Of a stretch of 64,000 nt of DNA, positions 51,773 to 61,328 are shown in pieces. The notes under the pieces are model-generated. The model was not told the DNA's origin and made no database searches. It saw nothing but the letters and a program-made list of their open reading frames with translations. Each line of letters opens with the position of its first letter. Position 1 is the first letter of the stretch. This DNA is from Nitrospirillum iridis (lineage in GTDB: Bacteria > Pseudomonadota > Alphaproteobacteria > Azospirillales > Azospirillaceae). The stretch covers positions 124,001 to 188,000 of the forward strand of contig NZ_JACIIZ010000002.1 of assembly GCF_014205765.1 (NCBI RefSeq), read 5' to 3'. The position numbers were made by a program, and so were the translations under genes.

Positions 51773-53425
51773 TCAGGCCCTGAAATCCTGCACCGTCGGT
51801 GTCCAGCGCGAGGGGCGGGTGAGGGACGACAGGTCGATGTCGCGGCGCTTGGGCCGGGACATGCCTTTGGAGAAGAACCAGCCCTGGCCCATGGCGCAGC
51901 CCAGGCTGCGCAGGCGCAGCACCTGCTCCGCCGTTTCCACATGTTCCGCGATGGCGGTCACCTTGAGGCTGCGACACAGCGTCAGCATGGAGACGACGAT
52001 GGACTCCTCCCGGTGGCTTTCGCACATGCGGCTGACGAAGGAACCGTCGAGCTTCACATAGTCGAACTCCAGGGCGCGGACATAGGTGAAGGAGGCCATG
52101 CCGACGCCGAAATCATCCAGGCATACCGGAAACCCGCGCTGACGCAGCCCGTTGAGCGCGCTACGCGCGCGGGCCAGGTCATCCAGGCGCCCGGTTTCGG
52201 TGATTTCAAACAACAGCCGCCCCGCGAGGCTGGGCCGGGTGGACAACTGGGCCATCAGCGCCTGCATGAACAGGTCTGATGAGACGGAGGCGGCGGACAG
52301 GTTCACCGCCAGCGATATGTCGCCCGGCGCGGTCTCCAACTCCCGCATCGCCATGCCGCAGACCGCCATGTCCACGTCGTTGATGACGCCCACCTCCTCC
52401 GCGAAGGTGATGGAGGGACCCGGACGTTCGCCGTTGATGCGGCACAGCACCTCGAAATGGTGGGTTCTGCCGGTGGAAAGGTCATGGATGGGCTCGAACG
52501 ACAGGGCGAGGCGGCTGCCCTTCAGGTCGCCGCGCAGCTTGGCCAACCGGCCCATCGCGTCGCGGGCGAAGTCGGCCACGATGGAGGAGGAGGAGGACAG
52601 GGCGTCCATGTCCTTGATCCCGTCCTCGGCGAAGCGGCGTAGCGCGTAGAGCATGAGGCGGGCGCGGTCGGGATGGCTGAGGGCGAACCCGGTGGCGTCC
52701 AGCGTGCGCGCATCAACCTCCAGCGGTTGGTCCAGGCCCAGGTCATGGGCCAATTGCACGATGTCGCGCGCGATCAGGTCGGCCAGGTCGGTCGGCGTCA
52801 TGACGCCAAAGCGATTTTCCGCCAACCGTCCGGCCACGGCCTCCGGTCCGCTGTATTGGCGCAGGACGGCGCCAATCTCGGTCATCAGCACGCGGTCCTG
52901 ATCCTCGGTCAGATGGGCGCGGATCTGCTGCAGGTTGCTCATCTGGACGAGCGTCAGGGCCTTCGACGTCCCGCCGTCCTCGGCGGCGAAAGAGGCCACC
53001 GCCGCCTTGGTGAAGGCGTTGGGAATCAACAGCTGCGTCTGGGCGTCGACATCGCCATCCGCAGGCGCCACCGGCTGCTCTCGGTTGCCATATTGGCTCA
53101 AGGTGATGTTCAGCAGGGGGGAGTCCTGCATGCGGTAGACCGCCATGGTGCAGGGCAGGGCGCCGCCCTCTTGGTGCCGCAGGCGGATCAATCGCGGCGG
53201 CGCCCGGTCGTTCTCCCGAAGGGTGGCCAGCACGCGCCGCACGAGCGCCTGATCCGCCGGTGCCAGATAGTCGAACAACAAACGGTTGATGAGATCGGCA
53301 TCCGTCATGCCCATCAGCGCCAGGCAGGCGCCGGTGGCAAAATGAATCACACCCAGCGAATCAACTTCAAGGAGAAGGTCGGCGTTCGCGAAAGCAAACC
53401 CAAGATAACGCTTGGTACGCTTCAT
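51773..53425 (-). CDS. PAS/degenerate-GGDEF/EAL protein
   Basis: 550 residues from ATG 53425 (GGCAGG upstream). Residues about 10-125 are PAS-like; 130-275 look like a GGDEF domain in which the active loop is AENRF, so cyclase activity is unlikely; 300-535 are an EAL domain. In the EAL part the catalytic residues seem present: EVL (E near 323), NLSAAS, EITET, LDDFG, VKLDGS, EHVET and GQGW. It may cleave c-di-GMP, with the other two domains regulating. It has no membrane span. It lies right after era, convergent to it. Confidence 0.85.
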   Translation of the reverse strand: MKRTKRYLGFAFANADLLLEVDSLGVIHFATGACLALMGMTDADLINRLLFDYLAPADQALVRRVLATLRENDRAPPRLIRLRHQEGGALPCTMAVYRMQDSPLLNITLSQYGNREQPVAPADGDVDAQTQLLIPNAFTKAAVASFAAEDGGTSKALTLVQMSNLQQIRAHLTEDQDRVLMTEIGAVLRQYSGPEAVAGRLAENRFGVMTPTDLADLIARDIVQLAHDLGLDQPLEVDARTLDATGFALSHPDRARLMLYALRRFAEDGIKDMDALSSSSSIVADFARDAMGRLAKLRGDLKGSRLALSFEPIHDLSTGRTHHFEVLCRINGERPGPSITFAEEVGVINDVDMAVCGMAMRELETAPGDISLAVNLSAASVSSDLFMQALMAQLSTRPSLAGRLLFEITETGRLDDLARARSALNGLRQRGFPVCLDDFGVGMASFTYVRALEFDYVKLDGSFVSRMCESHREESIVVSMLTLCRSLKVTAIAEHVETAEQVLRLRSLGCAMGQGWFFSKGMSRPKRRDIDLSSLTRPSRWTPTVQDFRA

Positions 53426-53793
53426 TCTACCTGCCCTAGTCAATTAGCCCCGTCGGGCGACGGTGTTGATCTGTGACCGCACTATTTCTTCCCAGATCAG
53501 CCCGCTTATTCGGGGAAGATCCAGATATCAGGATTCCACAAGGGAGAATCGGCAGAACGCGGGGCGCCGCTTACTATCCCTTGGGATAGGTTATAAGGTG
53601 TTTTTTCTAAAAATATAGCCGCCTTTTGGGGAGGCGCCACTATTGGATAAAAAATCCTGTGGGTAACGCACTTCATCGACTGGACAAAGCGGAATCATTT
53701 CAGCGAAAACTTGTTTCTATTTTATTTGGTATTTTATTCAATTTTGGGGCTCCACTCGTCGCCGTCACGGATCGCCGCGACCGCGACGCGCGC
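53426..53793. other. AT-rich intergenic region, with a CTATCCC palindrome
   Basis: About 370 bases of clearly AT-richer DNA between the divergent EAL and copA genes. It contains CTATCCC-TT-GGGATAG (53574-53589), a perfect dyad, and several runs of A or T. No supported gene is present. The right end joins the copA promoter. Confidence 0.5.
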
Positions 53794-53824
53794 TTGACCC
53801 TCCTATGGTGGGAGGGTCTATTGC
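53794..53824 (+). promoter_or_regulatory. CueR-type copA promoter/operator
   Basis: -35 TTGACC (53794-53799) and -10 TATTGC (53819-53824) are 19 bases apart, the long spacing of MerR-family promoters. Between them lies the dyad GACCCTCC (53796-53803) and GGAGGGTC (53811-53818), close to the CueR box of copA promoters. It sits 29 bases before the copA start codon, and cueR is the next gene. Confidence 0.9.
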
Positions 53825-53852
53825 TAGGGGACATCGCGTCCAGGAGACCGGC

Positions 53853-56348
53853 ATGTCCCATTCCGCCGCCGCTACCCCGTCCATCCCCCAGCCCATCGAC
53901 ATCCCCGTCGCGGGCATGACCTGCGCCAGTTGCGTGCGACGGGTGGAGAAGGCCATCGCCGCGGTGCCGGGGGTTGTCCATGCCGCCGTCAACCTGGCGG
54001 CGGAGCGGGCGCATGTTCAGCTGGACCGGGGTGGCCGGCTGCCCGATGTGGTCGACGCCATCCGCAAGGCGGGGTACGACCCCGGTACCCACACCGTCGA
54101 CTTGGCCATCCAGGGCATGACGTGCGCCGGCTGTGTCGCGCGGGTGGAGAAGGTGGTGCGCGCGGCGCCGGGCGTGGTGGAGGCCGCCGTCAATTTGGCG
54201 ACGGAGCGGGCCAGCCTCACTTTGGTGGACGGGGCGGACCTCGACGCGGTGATCGCCGCCGTGGCCAAGGCCGGCTATGACGCCCGGCCCATAGGCGCGA
54301 ATGACGGCGCCGGCCAGACGGACCGGGAGCGGGCGGCGCGGGCGGCGGAGATCAGCGCCCTGAGGGGCGCGGCCGCTGTGGCCGCCGCTGCGACCCTGCC
54401 CCTGTTCGCGGTGGAGATGGCGCGGCACGCCGTCCCCGGCTTCCACCACTGGCTGGCCGCCACGGTGGGCGAACAGCCGTGGCGCTGGGTCAGCCTGGTG
54501 CTGGCGGCCTTCGTGCTGGCCGTGCCGGGCGGCCGCTTCTTCGCCAAGGGCGTCCCCAATCTGCTGCGCGGCACGCCGGACATGAATTCCCTGGTGGTGC
54601 TGGGCGCGGGCGCCGCCTTCCTCTATTCCGCCGTCGCCACCGTGGCGCCCCTGGTGGCACCCGGTCTGCTGCCGGCCGGGACCGACAACGTCTATTTCGA
54701 GGCAGCAAGCGTCATCGTCACCCTGATCCTGGTGGGGCGCCTGTTCGAGGCGCGGGCCAAGGGCCGCACCAGCGAGGCCATCAAGCATCTGCTCACCCTG
54801 CAGGCCAAGACGGCGCGGGTGGAGCGGCGGGGCCAGGTGGTGGAATTGCCCATCGCCGAGGTGGTGGTGGGCGACATCATCCTGGTGCGCCCGGGGGAGC
54901 GGGTGCCGGTGGACGGCGCCGTGCTGGACGGATCGTCCTACGTCGATGAGAGCATGATCACGGGCGAGCCGCTGCCGGTGGAGAAGGGGCCGGGCGCCGC
55001 CGTCGTTGGCGGCACGGTCAACAAGGCCGGGGCCTTCCGGTTTCGGGCCGAGAAGGTGGGGGCGGCCACGCTGCTGTCCCAGATCGTGCGCATGGTGGAA
55101 ACGGCGCAGGGCGCCAAGCTGCCCATCCAGGCGATGGTGGACCGGGTGACGGCCTGGTTCGTGCCGGCGGTCATGGTGGCGGCCCTGCTGACCTTCGCCG
55201 CCTGGTACTTCTTCGGGCCCGCGCCCGCGCTCAGCTATGCCCTGGTCAACGCGGTGGCCGTGCTGATCATCGCCTGCCCCTGCGCCATGGGCCTGGCCAC
55301 GCCCACCTCCATCATGGTGGGTACGGGCAAGGCGGCGGAACTGGGCATCCTGTTCCGCCAGGGTGACGCCTTGCAGGGTTTGAGGGACGTGACCACCGTG
55401 GCTTTCGACAAGACCGGCACCTTGACCCTGGGCCGGCCCACCCTGACCGACCTGGCGGTGGTGGACGGGTTTGAGGACGGCGAGGTGTTGCGCCTGGTGG
55501 CGGCGGTGGAGGGCCGGTCCGAGCATCCCATCGCCCAGGCCATCGTCGCCGGAGCGCAGGCGCGCGGCCTGACGCCGCCGGTGGCCGAGGGCTTCCAGGC
55601 GGTGCCTGGCTTCGGGGCGCAGGCGCGGGTGGATGGGCGCGTCGTCGCCGTGGGCGCTGATCGCTACATGGCCCGCCTGGGCATCGGCGTGGCACCCGTG
55701 GCCGAGACGGCGGCGCGACTGGGTGGGGAGGGCAAGAGCCCGCTCTATGTCGCCATCGACGGTCATCTCGCCGCCATCCTGGCCGTGGCCGATCCGGTGA
55801 AGCCGGAGGCGGCCGAGGTGGTGCGGGCCCTGCACGCCGCCGGCCTGAAGGTCATCATGGTCACCGGCGACAACCGCCGCACCGCGGAGGCGGTGGCCCG
55901 GACCCTGGGCATCGACGATGTGGCCGCCGAGGTGCTGCCGGAAGGCAAGGTGGCGGCGGTGAAGGACCTGCAGCGTCGCCACGGCCGAGTGGCTTTCGCC
56001 GGTGATGGCGTCAACGACGCGCCGGCACTGGCCACCGCCGACGTGGGCCTGGCCATGGGGGCCGGCACCGACATCGCCATCGAGGCGGCGGACGTGGTGC
56101 TGGTGCGCGGCGATCTGCGGGGTGTGGCCACGGCCATCGCGCTCAGCCGCGCCGTCCTGGGCAACATCCGCCAGAACCTGGCCTGGGCCTTCGGCTACAA
56201 CGTGGTGCTGATCCCGGTGGCCGCCGGCGCCCTGTACCCGCTGTGGGGCCTGCTGCTGTCCCCCATGGTGGCGGCCGGCGCCATGGCGCTGTCCAGCGTC
56301 AGCGTGCTGACCAACGCGTTGCGGCTGCGCCGCTTCCGGCCCCTGTGA
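53853..56348 (+). CDS. copA: Copper-exporting P1B-type ATPase
   Basis: 831 residues from ATG 53853 (CAGGAG upstream). Two N-terminal HMA domains with GMTCASC and GMTCAGC, then eight spans. The membrane copper site CPC is near residue 474 ([15 protein letters not shown]), the actuator has TGEP, the phosphorylation site is DKTGT (near 519), and [11 protein letters not shown] and the HP motif (SEHPIAQA) are present. It pumps Cu(I) out of the cytoplasm. The CueR-type promoter and cueR gene behind it make a self-contained copper-efflux unit. Confidence 0.97.
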   Translation: MSHSAAATPSIPQPIDIPVAGMTCASCVRRVEKAIAAVPGVVHAAVNLAAERAHVQLDRGGRLPDVVDAIRKAGYDPGTHTVDLAIQGMTCAGCVARVEKVVRAAPGVVEAAVNLATERASLTLVDGADLDAVIAAVAKAGYDARPIGANDGAGQTDRERAARAAEISALRGAAAVAAAATLPLFAVEMARHAVPGFHHWLAATVGEQPWRWVSLVLAAFVLAVPGGRFFAKGVPNLLRGTPDMNSLVVLGAGAAFLYSAVATVAPLVAPGLLPAGTDNVYFEAASVIVTLILVGRLFEARAKGRTSEAIKHLLTLQAKTARVERRGQVVELPIAEVVVGDIILVRPGERVPVDGAVLDGSSYVDESMITGEPLPVEKGPGAAVVGGTVNKAGAFRFRAEKVGAATLLSQIVRMVETAQGAKLPIQAMVDRVTAWFVPAVMVAALLTFAAWYFFGPAPALSYALVNAVAVLIIACPCAMGLATPTSIMVGTGKAAELGILFRQGDALQGLRDVTTVAFDKTGTLTLGRPTLTDLAVVDGFEDGEVLRLVAAVEGRSEHPIAQAIVAGAQARGLTPPVAEGFQAVPGFGAQARVDGRVVAVGADRYMARLGIGVAPVAETAARLGGEGKSPLYVAIDGHLAAILAVADPVKPEAAEVVRALHAAGLKVIMVTGDNRRTAEAVARTLGIDDVAAEVLPEGKVAAVKDLQRRHGRVAFAGDGVNDAPALATADVGLAMGAGTDIAIEAADVVLVRGDLRGVATAIALSRAVLGNIRQNLAWAFGYNVVLIPVAAGALYPLWGLLLSPMVAAGAMALSSVSVLTNALRLRRFRPL

Positions 56349-56358
56349 GGGCACGCCT

Positions 56359-56775
56359 ATGAATATCGGCCAGGCCGCCAAGGCGTCGGGCGTCAGCGTC
56401 AAGATGATCCGCTATTACGACGCGGTGGGCCTGGTGCGTCCGGCCAGCCGGTCGGAGGGCAACTATCGCGAATACGACGCCCGCGAGGTCAACGAACTGC
56501 GCTTCATCAGACGCGCCCGCACCCTGGGCTTCGACATGACGGAGATCGCCCAGCTGCTGTCGTTGTGGCGTGACCGCGACCGCCCCAGCCGCGAGGTCAA
56601 AGCCATCGCCCAGCGCCACCTGGCCGACCTGGACACCCGCATCCGCGAGATGCAGGCCATGGCCGACACGCTGCGCCACCTGGCCCACTGCTGCGCCGGC
56701 GATGACCGCCCGGACTGTCCCATCCTGGAGGATTTGGGGGGCGCGACGCCGGAGGCCGTTCACACCACCCTGTAG
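56359..56775 (+). CDS. cueR: MerR-family copper regulator CueR
   Basis: 138 residues. MNIGQAAKASGVSVKMIRYYDAVGLVRPA is the MerR HTH. Metal-binding Cys112 and Cys120 (CCAGDDRPDCPIL) match E. coli CueR numbering exactly, the C-x7-C loop that senses Cu(I), Ag(I) or Au(I). It should activate the promoter at 53794 when copper rises. Co-directional with copA, ten bases after its stop. The last 16 bases overlap the convergent DUF3237 gene. Confidence 0.95.
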   Translation: MNIGQAAKASGVSVKMIRYYDAVGLVRPASRSEGNYREYDAREVNELRFIRRARTLGFDMTEIAQLLSLWRDRDRPSREVKAIAQRHLADLDTRIREMQAMADTLRHLAHCCAGDDRPDCPILEDLGGATPEAVHTTL

Positions 56776-57311
56776 ACCCGGATCAGGACGGCGTGCCGCT
56801 CCGGCGGCAGGCCATGGACGGTGCCGACGAAAATACCCCGATTGAGCCAGGCGTGGGGCCCCTCGGGCGCGGTGAAGTCGAGGACGGAGTACGCGTAAGC
56901 CACCTGGCCCGGCGGCGCGTCGATGAGCGCCCGGTTGTTGACGGTGATGATGGCGCCGTCGTCGGTCTTCAGTTCATAAAGGGCGTTCAGCAGCACCACG
57001 CCATCGGACCGCGTCAGTTGCCGGTCGGCGCCACCGGCCAGCACGGTTCCCCGGATGCGCGGCCCCTGGAACACGCCGCCGGTGATGGGGATGATGCGGC
57101 GCTCCCCCAGCGGCGACTTGCCCAGTGGAACCATCGGTTCCAGTTCCACCACCGCCTCATAGGTGAATTCCGTGGCGGGCAACCGCAGGGGCACGGTGCT
57201 GAGCGGGGTGGGGGGCAGGGCGGTCGGGGGGGCGGCATCGGCGGGTCCCGCCATGGTGGCCGGGGCGACCCCGGCTGTCGCTGCCACCTGCAAAAGCGTT
57301 CGCCGGTCCAT
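56760..57311 (-). CDS. DUF3237 family protein with Tat-like signal
   Basis: 183 residues from ATG 57311 (AAGGCGGG upstream); ATG 57329 is possible. MDRRTLLQVAATAGVAP resembles a twin-arginine signal (RR followed by a hydrophobic stretch). The mature part is a DUF3237 (UPF0311) beta barrel: FTYEAVVELEPMVPLGKSPLGERRIIPITGG, PRIRGTVLAGGADRQL and HAWLNRGIFVGT. No activity is known for the family; some members are annotated near aromatic-compound genes. Ends overlap cueR. Confidence 0.85.
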   Translation of the reverse strand: MDRRTLLQVAATAGVAPATMAGPADAAPPTALPPTPLSTVPLRLPATEFTYEAVVELEPMVPLGKSPLGERRIIPITGGVFQGPRIRGTVLAGGADRQLTRSDGVVLLNALYELKTDDGAIITVNNRALIDAPPGQVAYAYSVLDFTAPEGPHAWLNRGIFVGTVHGLPPERHAVLIRVYRVV

Positions 57312-57378
57312 CGTGCCCGCCTTTTCCATCCCTGGCCCCATTGCTTATTTATATTAATAATTATGGATAAGTACGGTT

Positions 57379-57392
57379 GGCATTGCAATGCC
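57379..57392. promoter_or_regulatory. 14-bp palindrome GGCATTGCAATGCC
   Basis: A perfect 14-bp palindrome in the 146-bp region between the divergent DUF3237 and DUF1801 genes, next to a strongly AT-rich stretch (57345-57370). A third GGCATTG half-site follows at 57395-57401. It looks like an operator, but no regulator is encoded right beside it apart from cueR. Confidence 0.5.
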
Positions 57393-57457
57393 CCGGCATT
57401 GTGACGTGATGGTGCCATCGCCTCGACATTTCCGTCCGGCCCACGCAAACTGCGTCG

Positions 57458-57850
57458 ATGGACGCCATCTTCCGATTACCGGGCGCTGTGCGGCGCGCGC
57501 CTGAGGTCGACGCCTGGTTTGCCCAAGGCGATCCTCTGCGCCTCATGATCCAGCCATGGTTCGAGGTCTTGCGCGGCTGCGGCCCGGACGTGGTTGAACT
57601 GATTCACGACCGCCAGCCCACGGTCTGCGTGGGTGACGCGGCCTTCGCCTATGTCGGCGCTTACACGGCGCATGCCAGCGTGGGCTTCTTCCACGGCGCC
57701 GACCTGGACGACCCCGCCGGCCTGTTGCAGGGTACCGGCAAGCGCATGCGCCATGTGAAATTGCACTGGGGGCAGGCGCATGACGCGGCGGCGCTCACGG
57801 CGCTGATCGCCGCCGCCTACCGGGACATCCGGCGGCGGCTGCAAAATTAG
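57458..57850 (+). CDS. DUF1801 (YdhG/YdeI-type) small protein
   Basis: 130 residues. The core FAYVGAYTAHASVGFFHGADLDDPAGLLQGTGKRMRHVKL is the DUF1801 signature (SCP2-like alpha/beta fold). Related proteins in firmicutes have been tied to iron or antimicrobial stress, but the biochemical role is unknown. No ribosome site is evident before ATG 57458. It is transcribed alone and faces DUF3237. Confidence 0.85.
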   Translation: MDAIFRLPGAVRRAPEVDAWFAQGDPLRLMIQPWFEVLRGCGPDVVELIHDRQPTVCVGDAAFAYVGAYTAHASVGFFHGADLDDPAGLLQGTGKRMRHVKLHWGQAHDAAALTALIAAAYRDIRRRLQN

Positions 57851-57909
57851 GTATGCCCGCGAGAGGCATGCTTACCTTTGGCCCGTTCCGCCAATGTCGT
57901 TCCGGGCGC

Positions 57910-60156
57910 TCACCGCCCCTTGGGCGGCAACCCCCGGAGCGCCGACAGCCCGGCCAGGGCCTCACGCTCCCGGCTGCGGGCGTCCATCAGTTCCTCCACC
58001 GCTTCCTTGGGCAGCGGTGGGGAGAAGTAGAAACCCTGGCCGAACTGGCAGTGCAGGCCGCGCAGGAAGTCAGCCTCCGTTTCCTTCTCGATGCCCTCGG
58101 CGATGACTTCCAGATCCAGGGCCTGGGCCAGCAGGGTGATGATGCGGGCGATGGCGCTGCGGCGGTCGCTTTCGCCGGCGGCGCGGACGAAGCTGCGGTC
58201 GATCTTCAGGGTGCCGATGGGATAGCGGTGCAGGTAGCTGAGGGAGGAGAAGCCGGTGCCGAAATCGTCCAGCGACAGCTTCACGTCCTGGCGTTTCAGG
58301 GCCTCCATGATGCCCAGGCAGCGGCCGGGGTCGTCCAGCAGCAGGCTTTCGGTGATCTCCAGCTTCAGGGTGCCGGGGGTGATGCGGTGGGCGTCCAGGG
58401 TTTCCGTCACCACCGCCACCAGGTCATCCTCCATCAGCTGGCGGCCGGAGACGTTGACGCTCATGAACAAGTCGGGGCTGAAGCGGCCTTGCCATTCCGC
58501 CAGCTGGCGCGTCGCCTCCACCAGGGCCCAGCGGCCCATCTTCAGGATCAGGCCGGTCTCTTCCGCCAGGTGCACGAAATCACTGGGCGGGATCATGCCG
58601 CGCTGGGGATGGAACCAGCGCATCAGCGCCTCGAACCCGGCCACGCTGCCGTCGGACAAGCGCACGATGGGCTGGTAGAACAGGCGGAACTGCCGACCCT
58701 CCACCGCGTGGCGCAGGTCCGATTCCAGCCGCAGGCGCGTCAGCGCCCGCTCGCGCAGGGCGTCGTCGAACATTTCCACCCGGTTGCGGCCGCTGGTCTT
58801 GGCCCGGTACATGGCGAGGCCCGCGTCGCGCAGCATGTCGCCGGCCGAGGCGTAGCCGGAGCCGGAGAGGGCGATGCCGGCGGTCACGCCCATCACCACT
58901 TCCTGCCCGTTTTGCAGCACCAGCGGTTCCGCCACGGCCATGGCCAGGCGTTCGGCCGCGTCCACCGCCGCCTTCACGTCCAGCACCCCGTCCATCAGCA
59001 CGCCGTACTCGTCGGCCGACAGGCGGGCCACCGTGTCGCCGCTGCGCCGCGCGCCATCCAGCCGCGCCCCCACGGCGCACAGCACCTCATCCCCCACCAG
59101 GGGGCCCAGGCTGTCGTTCACCGTCTTGAAGTGGTCGATGTCGAAGATCATCACGGCGAACTGCGCCTCTTCCGGGCGGCGCCGACGGCCCAGCGCCTGG
59201 CCGACGCGGTCCAGCAGCAGCATGCGGTTGGGCAGGCGGGTCAGGCCGTCGTGGAAGGCGTCGAACAGCAGCTGCTGTTCCGCCCGCTTGCGCGCCGTGA
59301 TGTCGGTCATGGAGCCGGCCATGCGGATGGCCTCGCCCGCCTCATCCCGGATGGCCACGCCGCGGATCAGCACCCATAGCTCCGCCCCGTCGGCGTGGCG
59401 GGTACGCACCTCCTCTTCCAGGTGCGCGCTGCCACCGGCCAGATGGGTGTCGACCGCCGCGCGCAGGCGGGGCCGGTCCTCGCCGTCGATCTGGGCGTAC
59501 CAGTCCTCCATGGTGCTGGTGCGGGCGCCGCCATTGATGCCCAGCATGGCCGTCCAGCGGGGGGAACAGTAGAGCTGGTCGGTCGCCACGTGCCAGTCCC
59601 AAAGGCCGTCGTTGGCGCCCTGCGCCGCCAGGGCGTAGCGCTCCTCGCTGAGGCGCAGCTGTTCCTCGGCGTTCTTGCGGTCGGTGATGTCACGATGGGC
59701 GCCGACGATGCGGATAGGCTCCCCGTCGTCGTCCAGCACGACGATGCCGCGGCACATCATCCACAGCACGTGGCCGGCGCGGTGGGTTATGCGGTATTCG
59801 ATCTGGAAGGGCTTGCCGCCGGCGCTGGCCTGGGCGTCCAGCGTGGCCTGCAGCCAGATCAGGTCATCCGGGTCCACCCGGCTCAGCCATTCATCCGGTG
59901 ACGTGCCGATCTCATCCTCGGCATAGCCCAGCAGCGCCTTCCAGGACTCGGCATAAAAGACCCGGTCGGTGCGCAGGTCCCAGTCGTACAGGCCCTCGTT
60001 GGTGGCGGCCGCCGCCAGGGTGTAGCGCTCCAGCGTCAGTCGGCTGGACTCGTCCGCCGATGCGGTGGGGGCCGGCGGGGCGGGGGAAGACGGGGTGGGG
60101 GCGGATGGGGTGTGGGGTGACGGGGCGCCCAGCCGGGCGGGTTTGCTGGGGGTCAT
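57910..60156 (-). CDS. PAS-PAS-GGDEF-EAL protein
   Basis: 748 residues from ATG 60156. A Pro/Ser-rich disordered start (1-40), two PAS domains with PAC motifs (about 45-295), a GGDEF domain (about 300-465) in which the signature is SADEY instead of GGDEF (near 382), and a complete EAL domain (about 480-735; EALMRW near 509, NVSGRQ, EITES, DDFGTGFSSL, KIDRSF, AEGIE, GQGFYFS). The cyclase is probably inactive, so it should mainly hydrolyse c-di-GMP under PAS control. No membrane span. It ends insert C, before recO. Confidence 0.9.
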   Translation of the reverse strand: MTPSKPARLGAPSPHTPSAPTPSSPAPPAPTASADESSRLTLERYTLAAAATNEGLYDWDLRTDRVFYAESWKALLGYAEDEIGTSPDEWLSRVDPDDLIWLQATLDAQASAGGKPFQIEYRITHRAGHVLWMMCRGIVVLDDDGEPIRIVGAHRDITDRKNAEEQLRLSEERYALAAQGANDGLWDWHVATDQLYCSPRWTAMLGINGGARTSTMEDWYAQIDGEDRPRLRAAVDTHLAGGSAHLEEEVRTRHADGAELWVLIRGVAIRDEAGEAIRMAGSMTDITARKRAEQQLLFDAFHDGLTRLPNRMLLLDRVGQALGRRRRPEEAQFAVMIFDIDHFKTVNDSLGPLVGDEVLCAVGARLDGARRSGDTVARLSADEYGVLMDGVLDVKAAVDAAERLAMAVAEPLVLQNGQEVVMGVTAGIALSGSGYASAGDMLRDAGLAMYRAKTSGRNRVEMFDDALRERALTRLRLESDLRHAVEGRQFRLFYQPIVRLSDGSVAGFEALMRWFHPQRGMIPPSDFVHLAEETGLILKMGRWALVEATRQLAEWQGRFSPDLFMSVNVSGRQLMEDDLVAVVTETLDAHRITPGTLKLEITESLLLDDPGRCLGIMEALKRQDVKLSLDDFGTGFSSLSYLHRYPIGTLKIDRSFVRAAGESDRRSAIARIITLLAQALDLEVIAEGIEKETEADFLRGLHCQFGQGFYFSPPLPKEAVEELMDARSREREALAGLSALRGLPPKGR

Positions 60157-60468
60157 GGCCAGGCGCCCTTCAGGGGGTGCGCCGTCCCAGACATGACGGG
60201 CCCCTTTGCCAGTCCGCGTGGTGAACCAGCCCCCAAACTCCAACGATGGCCAAAAGGTGGGCTGTACACGCGCCGCTCGGTTCAATGGTTATTAATGCAG
60301 GTTATACTAAAAAGCGCGGCGTGGACACCATCGGCCGGCATCAGGCGGCCGTGCCATTGGCATACACTGTCCCGATGGTGCGCGAGCGGGCGTTTACGCT
60401 ACGGTTTCTCAGGCTTTACGGTTTTTCAGGCATTAGGCGAACCGACGCCTGTCTGCTAGAAGGGTCCC
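60157..60468. promoter_or_regulatory. Divergent promoter region of recO and the EAL gene
   Basis: 312 bases between the divergent starts. The centre (60280-60320) is AT-rich (GGTTATTAATGCAGGTTATACTA) and probably carries the promoters. AGAAGGG is the ribosome site just before recO. No gene or longer repeat seen. Confidence 0.4.
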
Positions 60469-61254
60469 ATGGAATGGACTGACGACGCCATCGTGCTTTC
60501 GGCCCGCCCGTTCGGCGATACCGCCGCGCTGGTGGTGTTGATGACCCGTGAGCATGGCCGGCACGCCGGCGTGCTGCACGGCGGACAGTCGCACCGCTAT
60601 CGGGGCGTGCTGGAACCGGGCGCCCAGGTCAGCGCCCGCTGGCGGGCCCGCACCGCCGACCAGCTGGGCACGTGGACGGTGGAGCCTGTGCGCTCCCCCG
60701 CCGGGCTGTACCTGGATGATCCCCTGCGCCTGGCCGCCATCATCGCCGCCACCGCCCTGATCGACGCCATGCTGGCGGAGCGGGAGGCCCATCCCGGCCT
60801 TTATGATGCCACCGTGGCCCTGTTCGCCGCCTTGGACCTGGACATCTGGCCCGCCGTCTACGTGCGGTGGGAGGTGGGCCTGCTGGAGGAGGCGGGGTTC
60901 GGCCTGGATCTCAGCCAATGCGCCCGCACCGGCCTGCCCGCCGGCGCCGCCAATGACCACCTGGCCTATGTCAGCCCCCGCACCGGCCGTGCCGTGTCGC
61001 TGTCGGCGGGGGAACCCTACCGCGATAAGCTGCTGCCCCTGCCAGGCTTCCTCATCGGCCTGGGTTTCAACGGCGGCGGGGAGGAGGATGTGGCGGCTGG
61101 CCTGCGCCTGACCGGCTATTTCCTGGAGCGCCACGTTTTCGCCCAGCGCCATGCCGAGGTGCCGCCGGCCCGCCAGCGCCTGGTGGACCGCTATCTCCGC
61201 GTCCACGGCCTGGCGCCACCGCCGGTGGAGGCGGCGGAGGTCCCGGAAAGGTGA
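60469..61254 (+). CDS. recO: DNA repair protein RecO
   Basis: 261 residues. The OB-fold opens with DDAIVLSARPFGDTAALVVLMTREHGRHAGVLHGG, the RecO signature; the helical C-terminus has DLDIWPAVYVRWEVGLLEEAGFGLDL. It helps RecA load on SSB-coated DNA through RecFOR. It has one cysteine only, so no zinc site. In this group recO normally follows era directly; here insert C separates them and recO seems to have its own promoter. Confidence 0.95.
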   Translation: MEWTDDAIVLSARPFGDTAALVVLMTREHGRHAGVLHGGQSHRYRGVLEPGAQVSARWRARTADQLGTWTVEPVRSPAGLYLDDPLRLAAIIAATALIDAMLAEREAHPGLYDATVALFAALDLDIWPAVYVRWEVGLLEEAGFGLDLSQCARTGLPAGAANDHLAYVSPRTGRAVSLSAGEPYRDKLLPLPGFLIGLGFNGGGEEDVAAGLRLTGYFLERHVFAQRHAEVPPARQRLVDRYLRVHGLAPPPVEAAEVPER

Positions 61255-61328
61255 GCTTTCCGGGACATGGCCCATGGATGCGCCATGTCTGGCAATCGCC
61301 GCACCATATCTGGTAGTGTCGCCGCATC

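Noticed and set aside
53700-56402. Open frame of about 900 codons on the minus strand
   Set aside because: Exact antisense of copA with Gly/His/Gln-rich composition; no domain and no ribosome site.
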